A DNA stretch of 64,000 bases from Actinomycetota bacterium (GTDB taxonomy: Bacteria; Actinomycetota; Acidimicrobiia; Acidimicrobiales; Microtrichaceae): positions 269,131-333,130 of the forward strand of contig JADJBW010000002.1 of the NCBI GenBank assembly GCA_016703525.1, written 5' to 3'. Below the pieces are notes generated by a model. It saw nothing but the letters and a program-made list of their open reading frames with translations. It did not search any database and had not been told where the DNA came from. Made by a program: the position numbers and the translations under genes. Of this stretch, positions 37,202-47,931 are shown one piece after another (the first letter of the stretch is position 1; every line of letters starts with the position of its first letter).

Positions 37202-38467
37202 ATGGCCGTTGATTCTCCGTTCGCCAAGATGCCGCGCCGTTCCGGCCTTCGCCGCTGGGCCGGTGGGCTCGCAGCGATCGTCGCGCTGACGACCGCGTGC
37301 GACGCGTCGACGCCCGCCGGCTTCGGGGGCGGGTCGGCGGTCGGCACGACCTTCACGATCGCCGGGGCCGGTTTCGGCCACGGTGTGGGCATGAGCCAGT
37401 ACGGGGCCCGCGGTCGGGCCGACGCCGGTCAGTCGGTGCAGCAGATCCTCGACGCGTACTACCCGGGCGCGTCGCTGACGCACACCCCGATCGGCGGCCC
37501 GAGGGTGCGCGTGGCGACCGCATCGTCGTCGGCCGTGACGGTGACATCGGGTCCGCTCAACGTGTCGACCGACGGGGCGGGCTACCGGACCGTGGGCGGT
37601 GCCGGCCAGGGCGTCACGATCGCCCGGTCGGGATCGTCGATCGTGGTCACGGCAGCGACCGGAGCGAAGATCGTGGGAGCGTCGGGGAAGCCCGTCTACG
37701 TGGGATGGGCCGTGGGCGGTCTGCTCGGCGTGTCGGCGGCTGGCCGCAGCTACGACCGCGGTCGCCTCGTCGCCCAGCCATCGGGATCATCGATCGAGTT
37801 CGTTCTCGACACGATGACCATGGATGACTATCTGAACGGGCTCGGCGAGGTGCCCTCCTCGTGGCCGGTGGAGGCGCTCAAGGCGCAGGCGATCGCAGGC
37901 CGAACCTTCGCCGCCACCAAGATCGCGGCACCGCGGTCGACCACCTACGACCTCGACTCCGGGATCGTCGATCAGTCGTTCATCGGCACGTCCCAGACGG
38001 TCGGTTCCACAGGCCAGCGATGGCGCGACGCCGTGTCGGCGACGTCGGGCAGCATCCTCACCTCGGGCGGCACGCCGATCCTGGCGACCTACTCGTCGTC
38101 GAACGGCGGGTTCTCCGAACGGAGCGAGTACGTCTGGTCCTCGGCACTGCCGTATCTCGTCGCCGCCGCCGATCCCTTCGACGCGGCCACCGGCAACACG
38201 GCGGCGAACTGGAGCCGCACCTTCACCGGCGCCGAGCTCGGGTCGTACCTCAAGGCTGCGGGCCGCGGGTCGGTCGGGTCGGTCACCCAGGTCGTCTTCA
38301 GCGGCAACATCGGCGCGTCGGGCCGGGTCGACAAGGCCACCGTCACCGTGACGGGCTCGGCCGGTCGAGTGTCGATGACCGGCAACCAGTTCCGCTCGGC
38401 GATCAACGCCGCGGTGCCCACGTCGCGCGACCTGCTCAGCACGCGCATTGTGATCACCGGCCGCTGA
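37202..38467 (+). CDS. SpoIID/LytB-domain lipoprotein
   Basis: A 421-residue exported protein. A signal region LRRWAGGLAAIVALTTAC suggests a lipoprotein. The SpoIID/LytB domain is clear: GAGFGHGVGMSQYGARGRADAG, ILDAYYPGASL, and MDDYLNGLGEVPSSWPVEALKAQAIAGRTFA with the conserved Glu and the AQAxAGRT block, then YSSSNGGFSERSEYVW. SpoIID proteins are lytic transglycosylases acting on denuded peptidoglycan; in non-sporulating actinobacteria the role is cell-wall remodelling or is unknown. ATG 37202 lies seven bases after the GGDEF-EAL stop. Its last 14 bases overlap the convergent maf gene. Confidence 0.88.
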   Translation: MAVDSPFAKMPRRSGLRRWAGGLAAIVALTTACDASTPAGFGGGSAVGTTFTIAGAGFGHGVGMSQYGARGRADAGQSVQQILDAYYPGASLTHTPIGGPRVRVATASSSAVTVTSGPLNVSTDGAGYRTVGGAGQGVTIARSGSSIVVTAATGAKIVGASGKPVYVGWAVGGLLGVSAAGRSYDRGRLVAQPSGSSIEFVLDTMTMDDYLNGLGEVPSSWPVEALKAQAIAGRTFAATKIAAPRSTTYDLDSGIVDQSFIGTSQTVGSTGQRWRDAVSATSGSILTSGGTPILATYSSSNGGFSERSEYVWSSALPYLVAAADPFDAATGNTAANWSRTFTGAELGSYLKAAGRGSVGSVTQVVFSGNIGASGRVDKATVTVTGSAGRVSMTGNQFRSAINAAVPTSRDLLSTRIVITGR

Positions 38468-39059
38468 ACGCCCACCCCAACAGCTCGTCGGTGAGCCCCT
38501 CGGGGAGGCCGATGATCGCCGCGCGTTCGCCCTCCACCGAGGCGACGAACGCACCGCCGCCGAGCTGGATCGCGTAGGCCCCGGCCTTGTCGCGTGGCTC
38601 GCCCGTCGCGACGTAGCCGGCGATCTCGCTCGCTCCGAGGTGTCGGAACGTGACCGCCGCGGTGGCGACGGCGGCGCGAACGCGAGGCCGGTCGGGTGTG
38701 TCGGGTGCGTCGGGTCGAATCACGGCAACGGCGGAGTGCACGTGGTGGGTCCGCCCGGACAAGTCGCTCAGCATGCGAACCGCATCGTGGTCGTCGACCG
38801 GCTTGCCGAGGATCCGCCCGCCGAGGTCGACCGTGGTGTCGCCGCCGAGCACCACGACGCCGGGGTGGGCCTCGGCGACGGTCGTGGCCTTCGAGATCGC
38901 CAGTCGGTGAACGTGGTCGACGGGCGTCTCGTCGGGCAGCGGGGTTTCGTCGAGGTCGGCCGGGACGAGATCGAGGCGGTCGATTTCCCAGCGGGCGGCA
39001 TGCGCGGCGATCAGCTCGCGGCGGCGAGGCGATGCCGAGGCGAGCACGAGATGTCTCAT
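38454..39059 (-). CDS. maf: Maf-family nucleotide pyrophosphatase
   Basis: A 201-residue Maf/YhdE-family protein that hydrolyses non-canonical or canonical nucleoside triphosphates. It opens with LVLASASPRRRELI, the Maf signature, followed by HVHRLAISKATTVAE, VVVLGGDTTVDLGGRILGKP, MLSDLSGRTHHVHSAV and GEPRDKAGAYAIQ. ATG 39059 overlaps the stop of the dihydrouridine synthase gene (ATGA), so the two are translationally coupled. Confidence 0.92.
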   Translation of the reverse strand: MRHLVLASASPRRRELIAAHAARWEIDRLDLVPADLDETPLPDETPVDHVHRLAISKATTVAEAHPGVVVLGGDTTVDLGGRILGKPVDDHDAVRMLSDLSGRTHHVHSAVAVIRPDAPDTPDRPRVRAAVATAAVTFRHLGASEIAGYVATGEPRDKAGAYAIQLGGGAFVASVEGERAAIIGLPEGLTDELLGWAFSGR

Positions 39060-40223
39060 CCGCCGCTCGTCGCCGATTCCGCTGCGGCGTCGAGCGCCGT
39101 GTCGTCATCGACCCGCTCGAACCAGTGCTCGGGGAGCGCGACCTTGCGCGGCCCGTTCTGGTGCCCTCGTTTGGCGCGCCGACCGTTGGGCAGCATCACC
39201 GCGGCCCGATCGAACTGCGCGAGCCGTTCCGCGAGCGCCTCGCGCGACGTGAGCTGGTTGAGTTCCCGGCGAATCTCGCCGCCGACCGGATACCCCTTCA
39301 GGTACCAGCCGGCGTGCTTGCGGAACTCGCGCACGCCGAGGTGCTCGCCGGCCCACGCGCACAGCAGGTCGAGGTGCTCGATCATCGTGTCGCACACCGC
39401 TCCGAGCGTCGGGGGTTCGGCCACGGTGCGGCCGGCGAATGCGTTGGCCAGGTCGCCGAACAGCCAGGGCCGGCCGAGACACCCTCGGCCGACGACGACC
39501 CCGTCGCAGCCGGTCGCGGCGGCCATGGCGAGCGCGTCGTCGGCGTCCCAGATGTCGCCGTTGCCGAGCACCGGGACGGTGGGAACGGCGGCCTTGAGCT
39601 CGCCGATCGCCGCCCAGCGCGCCGTGCCCGAGTAGAGCTGCTCGGCGGTTCGGGCGTGCAGCGCGATGGCGGCGCAGCCCAAGTCGGCCGCAATCCGCCC
39701 GGTCTCGAGGAAGGTGAGGTGGTCATCGTCGACGCCCAAACGGAACTTCGCCGTCACCGGCACGTCACCCGCGTGGTGAACCGCGGCCCGGATGATCGCG
39801 GCGAGCAGGCGGCGGGCGCACCGGAAGCGCCGCTCCGCCACCGTTGCGCGTGACCTTCGGCGCGGGACAGCCGAAGTTGAGGTCGATGTGATCGACTCCC
39901 GCCTCGGCGACCAGCCGGGCCACCGCGAGCCCGACATGGTGCGCGTCGATGCCGTAGAGCTGGATCGATCGGGGGGATTCGTCGGCGTCGAAACCGGCGA
40001 GGCGCATGGTCTTGCGGTTGCCCTCGACATACGCCCGCGCCGTGATCATCTCGGCGACGTAGAGCCCGGCGCCATGGCGGCGGCACAGTCGCCGAAACGG
40101 CGCGTTGGTCACGCCGGCCATGGGTGCGAGCACCACCGGGGGCGAGACGGCAAGGTCGCCGATCGTGAGCGCGCGAGGGGGGCTGGGAGGAGGGCCGGTG
40201 GGAGGGCTGGGCGGTGGAGTCAT
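39056..40223 (-). CDS. dusB: tRNA-dihydrouridine synthase (DusB-like), frameshifted
   Basis: An FMN enzyme that reduces uridine in the tRNA D-loop. The N-terminal part shows PPVVLAPMAGVTNAPFRRLC, RSIQLYGIDAHHVG and the catalytic Cys in DHIDLNFGCPAPKVTRNGGG. After LPVR near 39815 one surplus base changes the frame, and the protein continues RRLLAAIIRAAVHHAGDVPVTAKFRLGVDD, then IALHARTAEQLYSG, GNGDIWDADDALAMA and CDGVVVGRGCLGRPW, ending in the Dus helical domain. The repaired length is about 388 residues, in range for DusB. A proline-rich leader (TPPPSPPTGPPPSPP) follows ATG 40223. Its stop overlaps maf by four bases. Confidence 0.87.
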
Positions 40224-40320
40224 GGCGTGCGAGGTCGGGTTGCGGCGGGGTGGCCTTGAGGGTTGGCGGTCGGCATCGGTTGCGGTGGGCCGCGGTCGGC
40301 CGCGGTCGGGGTCGGTCGGG
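40224..40320. repeat. GGTCGG-rich low-complexity intergenic sequence
   Basis: The 97 bases between dusB and the dihydropyrimidinase stop are dominated by repeats of GGTCGG/GCGGTCGG around 40280-40320. No hairpin terminator is clear. Confidence 0.4.
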
Positions 40321-41718
40321 TCAGCCGACCGGTTCGAGCAGCGCTGGACCGCGCTCGAGATAGCGGCCCCATCCTGGCTCACCGACGAACCGCCCCCGGT
40401 CGGCCACGAGGCGCCCGCGCGACCAGACTCGTTCGGCCCAGCCGGTGCACGTTCGCCCGGCGTACGGCGAGTGGTCGACGGCCATGTGCAGCGCGTCGGC
40501 GTCGAGCGACTGGGTCCGCTGCGGGTCCCACACCACCACATCGGCGTCGAATCCGGGCCGGAGTGCGCCCTTGGTTCCCCACAACCCGAACGTGCGCGCC
40601 GGCGCCTCCGAGCAGAGCCGGACCCAGTCCTCCACGGTGATGCGGCCGGCCGCGACGCCGTCCCAGATGAGCCCCATCCGGGTCTCGATACCCGGGAGGC
40701 CGCCCGGGATCGCGGTGAAGTCCGCCGCGGCCTCGTCGCCGGCGAACCCCGCGGCCCTGTCCGCCGCCCAAAATGGGCAGTGGTCGGTTGCGACGGTATG
40801 AATCCAGCCGCGCGACATGCCGTGCCAGAGTTCCTCGCGGTGCCACGGGTCGCGCAGCGGAGGTGTGCACACGAAGTTCGCTCCATCGGGCCGGGCGAGC
40901 GCGGAGACGTCGAGGTGGAGGTACTGCGGACAGGTCTCGGCGAGGACGCGCACGCCGCGCTCCTGGGCCCGTCGCACCTCGGCGAGAGCCGGCGCCGAAC
41001 TCATGTGGACGATGTAGACCGCCGCGCCGACCGACTCGGCGATCGCGGTCGCCCGATGGGTCGCTTCGCCCTCGAGCACGGCGGGGCGCGTGGCCGAGTG
41101 CTCCGGCACGTCACGCCGCCCGGCGGCGAGGGCCTGGGCGCGGAGCGCCTCGATCGCGCCGCCGTTCTCGCAGTGCAGCGTGACCAGGCCGCCGTGGCGA
41201 GCGGTCGCCATCATGATCTCGGCGATCGTGCGATCGTCGACCTGCAACAGGTCGGGGTAGGCCATGTAGAGCTTGAAGCTGGTCATGCCGGCCTCGATGC
41301 ACCGGGCGATCGTCGCTTCGGAAACCGGCTCCGTGAAGGTCATGTGGAGCCCCCAGTCGATCACCGACGGCTCGGCCCATCCCTTCCACGTCAGCGCCGC
41401 GTGCAGGGGGTCCTCGCCCCGATAGGCCGTGACGTAGGCGATGATCGTGGTGGTGCCGCCCATCGCCGCGGCGCGGGTGCCGGTATCGAAATCGTCGCTG
41501 ACGCGGACCGTGCCGACCGGCAGGTGCAGGTGCGTGTGTGCATCGACGCCACCGGGGATGACGAGCCGACCGGTCGCGTCCGCGACCGTCTCGCCCGCTG
41601 CCGGCGTGAGGTTCGGTGCCACCTCGCAGATGCGACCGAACGCGTCGACGCGCACGTCGGCGTCGCGCGAGCCGTCGACATCCACGACCGTTCCGCCAAC
41701 GATCAGCGTTCCGGTCAT
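40321..41718 (-). CDS. hydA: Dihydropyrimidinase / D-hydantoinase
   Basis: A 465-residue cyclic amidohydrolase that opens dihydropyrimidine or hydantoin rings to N-carbamoyl acids. The binuclear metal site is complete: DAHTHLHL, the carboxylated lysine in TSFKLYMAY, VTLHCENG, YIVHMSS and the Asp in VATDHCPF. Length and order match HydA/HyuA. Its ATG at 41718 overlaps the stop of the diaminopropionate ammonia-lyase gene (ATGA), so the pair is one unit. Hydantoinase next to DpaL is a hallmark of the E. coli yge/hyuA/ssnA purine-degradation cluster. Allantoinase is an alternative but fits less well. Confidence 0.9.
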   Translation of the reverse strand: MTGTLIVGGTVVDVDGSRDADVRVDAFGRICEVAPNLTPAAGETVADATGRLVIPGGVDAHTHLHLPVGTVRVSDDFDTGTRAAAMGGTTTIIAYVTAYRGEDPLHAALTWKGWAEPSVIDWGLHMTFTEPVSEATIARCIEAGMTSFKLYMAYPDLLQVDDRTIAEIMMATARHGGLVTLHCENGGAIEALRAQALAAGRRDVPEHSATRPAVLEGEATHRATAIAESVGAAVYIVHMSSAPALAEVRRAQERGVRVLAETCPQYLHLDVSALARPDGANFVCTPPLRDPWHREELWHGMSRGWIHTVATDHCPFWAADRAAGFAGDEAAADFTAIPGGLPGIETRMGLIWDGVAAGRITVEDWVRLCSEAPARTFGLWGTKGALRPGFDADVVVWDPQRTQSLDADALHMAVDHSPYAGRTCTGWAERVWSRGRLVADRGRFVGEPGWGRYLERGPALLEPVG

Positions 41719-42833
41719 GCGGGTCGCCTCGCCCTGACCTCATCGGCGGTCGAGCCGACGATGCGGACGAAGGTCGCGGGGTCGGTTGCGGTCTCGGTGC
41801 ACAGGCACACAGCGGTCGCGGCCGGACCGAGGCCGAGCTGCTCGACGCCCCCCGCCGCGGCGGCCGCCAGGAGCGCTGCGGTCGATGCCGCGCCCGTCTC
41901 GCCAGCGGCGATCCCGCTGCGGGCCAGGAGGCGCATCGCCTCGACGGCCCAACGATCCTCGATCGTGACGCAGTCGTCGATGCCGGCCCGCAGGACCGGC
42001 CACGCGATCGGCGAGACGGTGCCGCAGTTCATGCCGACCATGATCGACCGGTGGGGACCGGGAGCCGTCACTGGGTGCCCGGCAGCGATCGATCGGTACA
42101 GGCAGTCCGCGCCGTCGGGTTCGACCGCGATGCGCCGGGGTCCGTGGCCGGGTCCGCCGGGGTAGTGGGCGACGGCGGCCATCGCCAGCGCGCCGACACC
42201 CATCGGAATCACCAGAGCGTCGAGCGGCCCGAGAGCGGCGCCCAGAGCGGCGAGTTGCTCGTCGAGCTCCACGAAGATCGTCTCGTAGCCCTCGGCGATC
42301 CGGGTCGGGATGGCGGTGTACCCGTCCCACGAGGTGTCGCTCACGACCACGGCGTCGGGATCGTCCCGGGCGATGGCGGCGGCGGCCCGGACCGCGTCGT
42401 CGTAGTCGCCGTCGACCTCCTCGACGACCGCTCCTTCGGACCGGATCGCCTCGATCCGTGCCGGTGAGGTGCCGGCGGGCACGAGGATCGTGGCGTCGAG
42501 GCCCGACCATGCAGCGGCCCGTGCGACGGCGCGGCCGTGGTTCCCGTCGGTTGCGGTCACGAGCCGCCGTGTGCCGGTGGCGGCCGCCGGGTCGGGCGGG
42601 GCGAGGCGTGCGATCGCCCACGACGCACCGAGCACCTTGAACGCCGGGAGCCCGAACCGCTGCTCCTCGACCTTCACGAAGGCTCGGCCGATCCCGGTCA
42701 CTGCGGCGAGTTCGGGCACCTCGATGAGCGGCGTCGGCGCGTACCCCGCGAGGCCGCGGTGGAAGGCAGTCGGCTCGCCGCTCGGAGCCGGAGCGGGGAC
42801 CGGGCCGACCCCATCGTTGTGGAGCACGTGCAT
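41715..42833 (-). CDS. dpaL: Diaminopropionate ammonia-lyase (YgeX/DpaL-like)
   Basis: A 372-residue fold-type II PLP lyase that converts 2,3-diaminopropionate to pyruvate and ammonia. The PLP lysine is K66 in RFGLPAFKVLGASWA, a DpaL-specific context; ATDGNHGRAVARAAA is the phosphate or substrate loop, followed by GDYDDAVRAAA, DTSWDGYTAIPTRIAEGY and GMNCGTVSPIAWPVL. ATG 42833 lies seven bases after a TAGGCT box, a leaderless start divergent from the next PLP gene. Translationally coupled to hydA. E. coli YgeX works in purine-derived nitrogen release, which suits this neighbourhood. Confidence 0.9.
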   Translation of the reverse strand: MHVLHNDGVGPVPAPAPSGEPTAFHRGLAGYAPTPLIEVPELAAVTGIGRAFVKVEEQRFGLPAFKVLGASWAIARLAPPDPAAATGTRRLVTATDGNHGRAVARAAAWSGLDATILVPAGTSPARIEAIRSEGAVVEEVDGDYDDAVRAAAAIARDDPDAVVVSDTSWDGYTAIPTRIAEGYETIFVELDEQLAALGAALGPLDALVIPMGVGALAMAAVAHYPGGPGHGPRRIAVEPDGADCLYRSIAAGHPVTAPGPHRSIMVGMNCGTVSPIAWPVLRAGIDDCVTIEDRWAVEAMRLLARSGIAAGETGAASTAALLAAAAAGGVEQLGLGPAATAVCLCTETATDPATFVRIVGSTADEVRARRPA

Positions 42834-42846
42834 CCGCCGAAGCCTA
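42834..42846 (-). promoter_or_regulatory. Leaderless-type promoter of dpaL-hydA
   Basis: On the minus strand TAGGCT (42846-42841) lies seven bases before ATG 42833, facing the divergent promoter at 42907. Confidence 0.55.
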
Positions 42847-42906
42847 CCGATGGGCTCCGCCCGTTGGGCCCGGGTGATCGGCCCGGCGATCGGTCAACGG
42901 CGTCGG

Positions 42907-42919
42907 TAGTGTCGCCGTC
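42907..42919 (+). promoter_or_regulatory. Leaderless-type promoter of the PLP enzyme gene
   Basis: TAGTGT at 42907-42912 lies seven bases before ATG 42920. The two divergent starts are only 86 bases apart. Confidence 0.55.
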
Positions 42920-44457
<1,538 letters not shown>

Positions 44458-44479
44458 GCTCGCACCGGGTGTCGTTCGA

Positions 44480-45778
44480 ATGAGCTCGCTTCTGGATGGC
44501 ACGGGAGGTGACGCGGATTGGTGGCCGCGGTGCCGCGCGTGTGGGCGGGCGGTCGACCCGCTGGGCTCGGACTGGGTGTGTTCGCACCGGTCCGAGGAGC
44601 CGGGCGTCGACCATGTGCTCGCGCTTCGCAGCGAGCTCGACGGCGGCGCGAACGAGATCGATCGGCGTTCGGAGCTGGCGTTCGTGCGGTACCGGTCGAG
44701 GCTGCTGGTGTATCGGGCGGCGTTGGCGGCGGGTTGGAGCGATGCTCGGTACTGCGAGTTGGTCGAGTCGCTCGATGCCCGAGTTCGCGATGTCGCAGGA
44801 GTGGGGTTTGTTCGGACGCCGCTGGTGGAAGCCGTCGACTTGGGTGCGACGTTGGGGCTGTCGGCCTCGGCCGGTGCTCGGCTGTGGGCGAAGGATGAGA
44901 CCGGCAATGTGTCGGGTTCGCAAAAGGGCCGGCATCTGTTCGGGCTTGTGCTGTGGCTGGCCGTGCGGGGCGACACAACGAGCCGCCTCGGCATCGCCAG
45001 CTGTGGCAATGCGGCGCTCGCGGCTGCGACCCTCGCGTCGGCCATTGGTCGTGAGTTGGAGGTGTTCGTGCCGACCTGGGCCGATCCGGGGGTTGTCGGT
45101 CGGCTTCAGGCGTTGGGCGCCCAGGTGGTCCGGTGTGCGCGGCGTGATGACGAGCAGGGTGACCCGTGCGTGCTGCGTGTGCGCGAGGCGGTCGCTGCGG
45201 GCACGGTTCCCTTCGGATGCCAAGGTCCCGACAACGGATTCACGATCGACGGCGGGCGCACGATCGGGTGGGAGATAGCCGAGCAGCTCGCCGATCTGGG
45301 CGTGGTGGCCGATGCGGTTGCGGTGCAGGTCGGCGGTGGTGCGCTCGGCGCGTCGCTCGGCATGGGCCTGCGCGAGGGTGGGTGTGGCGCGCGTCTGATC
45401 GCGGTGCAGGCCGAGGGGTGTGCGCCGTTTGCGCGGGCGATGCGGCGCGTGCGCTCGGTTGGGCTCGCCACAGCGGTTGCGGAGCGGGCGGCGACGATGT
45501 GGCCGTGGGAGGGCGAGCCGGCCAGTTCGGCGACGGGCATTCTCGACGACGAGACCTACGACTGGGCGTGTCTCGCCGAGCAGCTGAGTCGGTCGGGGGG
45601 CGACGCGCCGGTGGCAAGCGAGGCGCAGGTGATCGAGGCGCATCGCCTGGTTCACGAACACACGGGCATCGATGCCGACCCGACGGGCACGGCGAGCGTC
45701 GCCGCGTTGTTGGCGGTGCCGCCGGATCCGGCGGATCGGCTGGTGGTCACCCTCACCGGCGCCACGCGCGGCGGGTGA
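44480..45778 (+). CDS. Threonine-synthase-like PLP enzyme
   Basis: A 432-residue fold-type II PLP enzyme. The N-terminus has a rubredoxin-like knuckle CRACGRAVDPLGSDWVC, as in class II threonine synthases. A loop GNVSGSQKGRHLFGLVLW holds the PLP lysine, followed by LGIASCGNAALAAATLAS, EVFVPTWADPGVVGRLQALGAQ and AVQVGGGALGASLG. ATG 44480 is 22 bases after the preceding PLP gene. Threonine synthase itself is not claimed: the neighbours indicate a catabolic lyase or racemase. Codon usage looks less extreme in GC3 than neighbours, and gcg/ggt use is uneven, hinting at a different history (impression only). Confidence 0.82.
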   Translation: MSSLLDGTGGDADWWPRCRACGRAVDPLGSDWVCSHRSEEPGVDHVLALRSELDGGANEIDRRSELAFVRYRSRLLVYRAALAAGWSDARYCELVESLDARVRDVAGVGFVRTPLVEAVDLGATLGLSASAGARLWAKDETGNVSGSQKGRHLFGLVLWLAVRGDTTSRLGIASCGNAALAAATLASAIGRELEVFVPTWADPGVVGRLQALGAQVVRCARRDDEQGDPCVLRVREAVAAGTVPFGCQGPDNGFTIDGGRTIGWEIAEQLADLGVVADAVAVQVGGGALGASLGMGLREGGCGARLIAVQAEGCAPFARAMRRVRSVGLATAVAERAATMWPWEGEPASSATGILDDETYDWACLAEQLSRSGGDAPVASEAQVIEAHRLVHEHTGIDADPTGTASVAALLAVPPDPADRLVVTLTGATRGG

Positions 45779-45805
45779 GGGCGCCGCAGGTCAGGGCGCC
45801 GCTGG

Positions 45806-46819
45806 TCAGAGGGTCCAGCCGCTGAAGGTGTCGATCATCGCGGTCACGTCGCCGAGCGGGTAGAGGATCGGGCAGGTGCAGCCGCCCGCGATGTAGTCGG
45901 CCACGCGGGCTCGGGCCTCGGCGGGCGTGCCCGACGCGGTGAGCATCTGCACGATTTCGTCGGGTACGAGCTTCGATGCGGCAGCGACCTGCTCGTTCGT
46001 CGCGGGCCACGTGAGGACCTCGCCCACGGCGTCGAGCAGCGACTGCGGAACGCCGGACGCCTTCATGATGTGGGGCTGCTGGCCGAGGTACTGCGTCACC
46101 ATCATCCGTGCCATGTCGAGGGCGGTCGCCCGGTCTTCGTGCACGGAGCACACGACAAGCTGCGGCCGGTCGAGATCGTCCATCGAGCGCCCCGACCGAT
46201 CGAGGCCGATCTGCAGGTGTTCCATCGCCCGGGCGTTGTAGTCGGGCGACACCAGGTAGTTCAGCACCACGCCGTCGGCGATCTCGCCGGTCAGTTCCAT
46301 CATCTGCATGCCGGTGGCACCGATGTAGATCGGCACATCCTTCGGGCGACGGTCCTGGTACACGTAGTCCAGCTCCACGCCGTCGAGATGCACGTGGTCG
46401 CCGTGCATCGTGACCGTCTCGTTGTTCAGCAGCGCTCGCACGGCGGTGACCACCTCGCGCATCGCTGCGAGCGGACGCGCCCGGTCGATCCCGACTTTGG
46501 CGGCGAGCGGATCCCACCACGCGCCGAGGCCCAGGATCACCCGGCCGGGCGCCAGGTCGTCGAGTGTCGAGAACGTGGCGGCGAGGCGGGCGGGGTTGCG
46601 GCTCCAGATGTCGGCCACACCGGAGCCGACCTTGATCCGATCGGTCACCGACGCGAACGCCGCCATCGGGACCGTCGATTCGCGCACGAGCCGGCTCTCC
46701 GCCTGCCACACCGCCGCGAAGCCCTTCTCCTCGGCGTACCGGCTGAACTCCATGCCGTCCCGGATCGGATGAGCGTCTTGCAGGTAGATGGCAACCGGTT
46801 GGGGCTGGGGCTCGGTCAT
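45806..46819 (-). CDS. LLM-class flavin/F420-dependent oxidoreductase
   Basis: A 337-residue luciferase-like TIM-barrel protein. Features are VAIYLQDAHPIRDGMEFSRYAEEKGFAAVWQAES, KVGSGVADIWSRNPARLAATFSTLDDLAPGRVILGLGAWW, and VPIYIGATGMQMMELTGEIADGVVLNYLVSPDY, matching the F420-dependent methylenetetrahydromethanopterin reductase-like subgroup. GGAGG lies five bases before ATG 46819. It follows the SsnA-like gene in the purine-type operon at 86 bases. It may oxidise or reduce a ring intermediate, with FMN or F420; the substrate is unknown. Confidence 0.87.
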   Translation of the reverse strand: MTEPQPQPVAIYLQDAHPIRDGMEFSRYAEEKGFAAVWQAESRLVRESTVPMAAFASVTDRIKVGSGVADIWSRNPARLAATFSTLDDLAPGRVILGLGAWWDPLAAKVGIDRARPLAAMREVVTAVRALLNNETVTMHGDHVHLDGVELDYVYQDRRPKDVPIYIGATGMQMMELTGEIADGVVLNYLVSPDYNARAMEHLQIGLDRSGRSMDDLDRPQLVVCSVHEDRATALDMARMMVTQYLGQQPHIMKASGVPQSLLDAVGEVLTWPATNEQVAAASKLVPDEIVQMLTASGTPAEARARVADYIAGGCTCPILYPLGDVTAMIDTFSGWTL

Positions 46820-46905
46820 CGGATCCTCCGGATGGGATGGGCTCTCGGGATGGCGGTTCGGGGGCTGTGGCTCGGGGCGGCGGTTCGAGTGTGTGCGGTT
46901 GGTGC

Positions 46906-47931
46906 TCAGAGCCGGGCGAACAGGCGCTGCGCCGCCTCGGCAGCGCGGGCGCGGACCTCGACGGCATCGACGCGGGTGGCCTGCCCGTGATCGAACACGG
47001 TCTCGCCGCCGACGACCACTCTCGTGGGCCGAACGCCGGGCGTGAACGCGGCGGACCACGGATCGTCGACGGCGTCGTAGCTCCAGGTCACCTCGTCGTC
47101 GCGTGCGTCGGGCATGAGCGCCCAGCCCTGTTCCACCCATCGCCATGCCGTGTCGGGGGTTGCCCGCAGGTCCGATTCGCGGAGACGGGCGTAGGCGACG
47201 CGGAAGTCGTCGAGCACGTCTGCGCCGATGCCGTCGCTGCCCAGGGCAACCGGGTTGGTGAACCGTGCGGGGCGGGCGTAGCCGACAGCGTTGTTCATGT
47301 TCGATCGTGGCGCGTGGGCGAGCGTGCCGTGCAGGCCGTGGTCGTCGCTCAAATGGACGCCGTGCACGATCAGCCAGTCGTCACGGCTCAGCGCGGCCAG
47401 CCGCTCGGCGGCCTCAGCGTCGTCGGGTCCTTCGGCGACGTGGATGTGGACGCCGACGCCAAGGTCGGCGGCCAACCCCGCCGCAGCGTCCAACGTGGCG
47501 TCCGAGCAGGTGAACGCGGCGTGCACCCCGACCATGCCGCGACCGCCCGAGCGAAGGTACCGCTCGTTCTCGGCCAGCCCGGCCGCTGCGCCGGCGGCGC
47601 CGTGGCGGTCGGTCACCCCGTAGGCGCAGCTTGCTCGAACGCCGACCTCGGCGCACGCCGCGGCGATGACGTCGAGCGATCCTTCGATCGCGGTGGGCGA
47701 CTCGTGGTGGTCGATGATCGCCGTCGTGCCGCATTCGAGCGCCTCGAGTGCTCCGAGCATCGCTGACCAGCGGATCAGGTCGAGGTCGAGCGCCACGTCG
47801 AGTCGCCACCACACCAGTTCGAGCACCTCGCGAAACGTGGTGGGCGTGGCCGGCGGAGCGGGCATGCCGCGGGCGAGCGCCGAGTAGAGGTGATGGTGTG
47901 CGCAGACGAGGCCGGGGGTGACCGAACCCAT
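46906..47931 (-). CDS. SsnA-like aminohydrolase (amidohydrolase family), short N-terminus
   Basis: A 341-residue amidohydrolase of the SsnA/guanine-deaminase-like branch. It begins MGSVTPGLVCAHHHLYSALARG (HxH metal ligands), has LGVGVHIHVAEGPDDAEAAER, WLIVHGVHLSDD and the Asp of VALGSDGIGADVLDDF, and ends with the beta strand RPTRVVVGGETVFDHGQ. ATG 47931 overlaps the stop of the molybdopterin gene (TGATG). Relatives of about 440 residues have about 60-80 residues of beta-sandwich before the HxH motif, missing here. SsnA is known from selenate-metabolism and purine clusters. Probable role: hydrolytic deamination of a purine or pterin-like ring. Confidence 0.82.
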   Translation of the reverse strand: MGSVTPGLVCAHHHLYSALARGMPAPPATPTTFREVLELVWWRLDVALDLDLIRWSAMLGALEALECGTTAIIDHHESPTAIEGSLDVIAAACAEVGVRASCAYGVTDRHGAAGAAAGLAENERYLRSGGRGMVGVHAAFTCSDATLDAAAGLAADLGVGVHIHVAEGPDDAEAAERLAALSRDDWLIVHGVHLSDDHGLHGTLAHAPRSNMNNAVGYARPARFTNPVALGSDGIGADVLDDFRVAYARLRESDLRATPDTAWRWVEQGWALMPDARDDEVTWSYDAVDDPWSAAFTPGVRPTRVVVGGETVFDHGQATRVDAVEVRARAAEAAQRLFARL

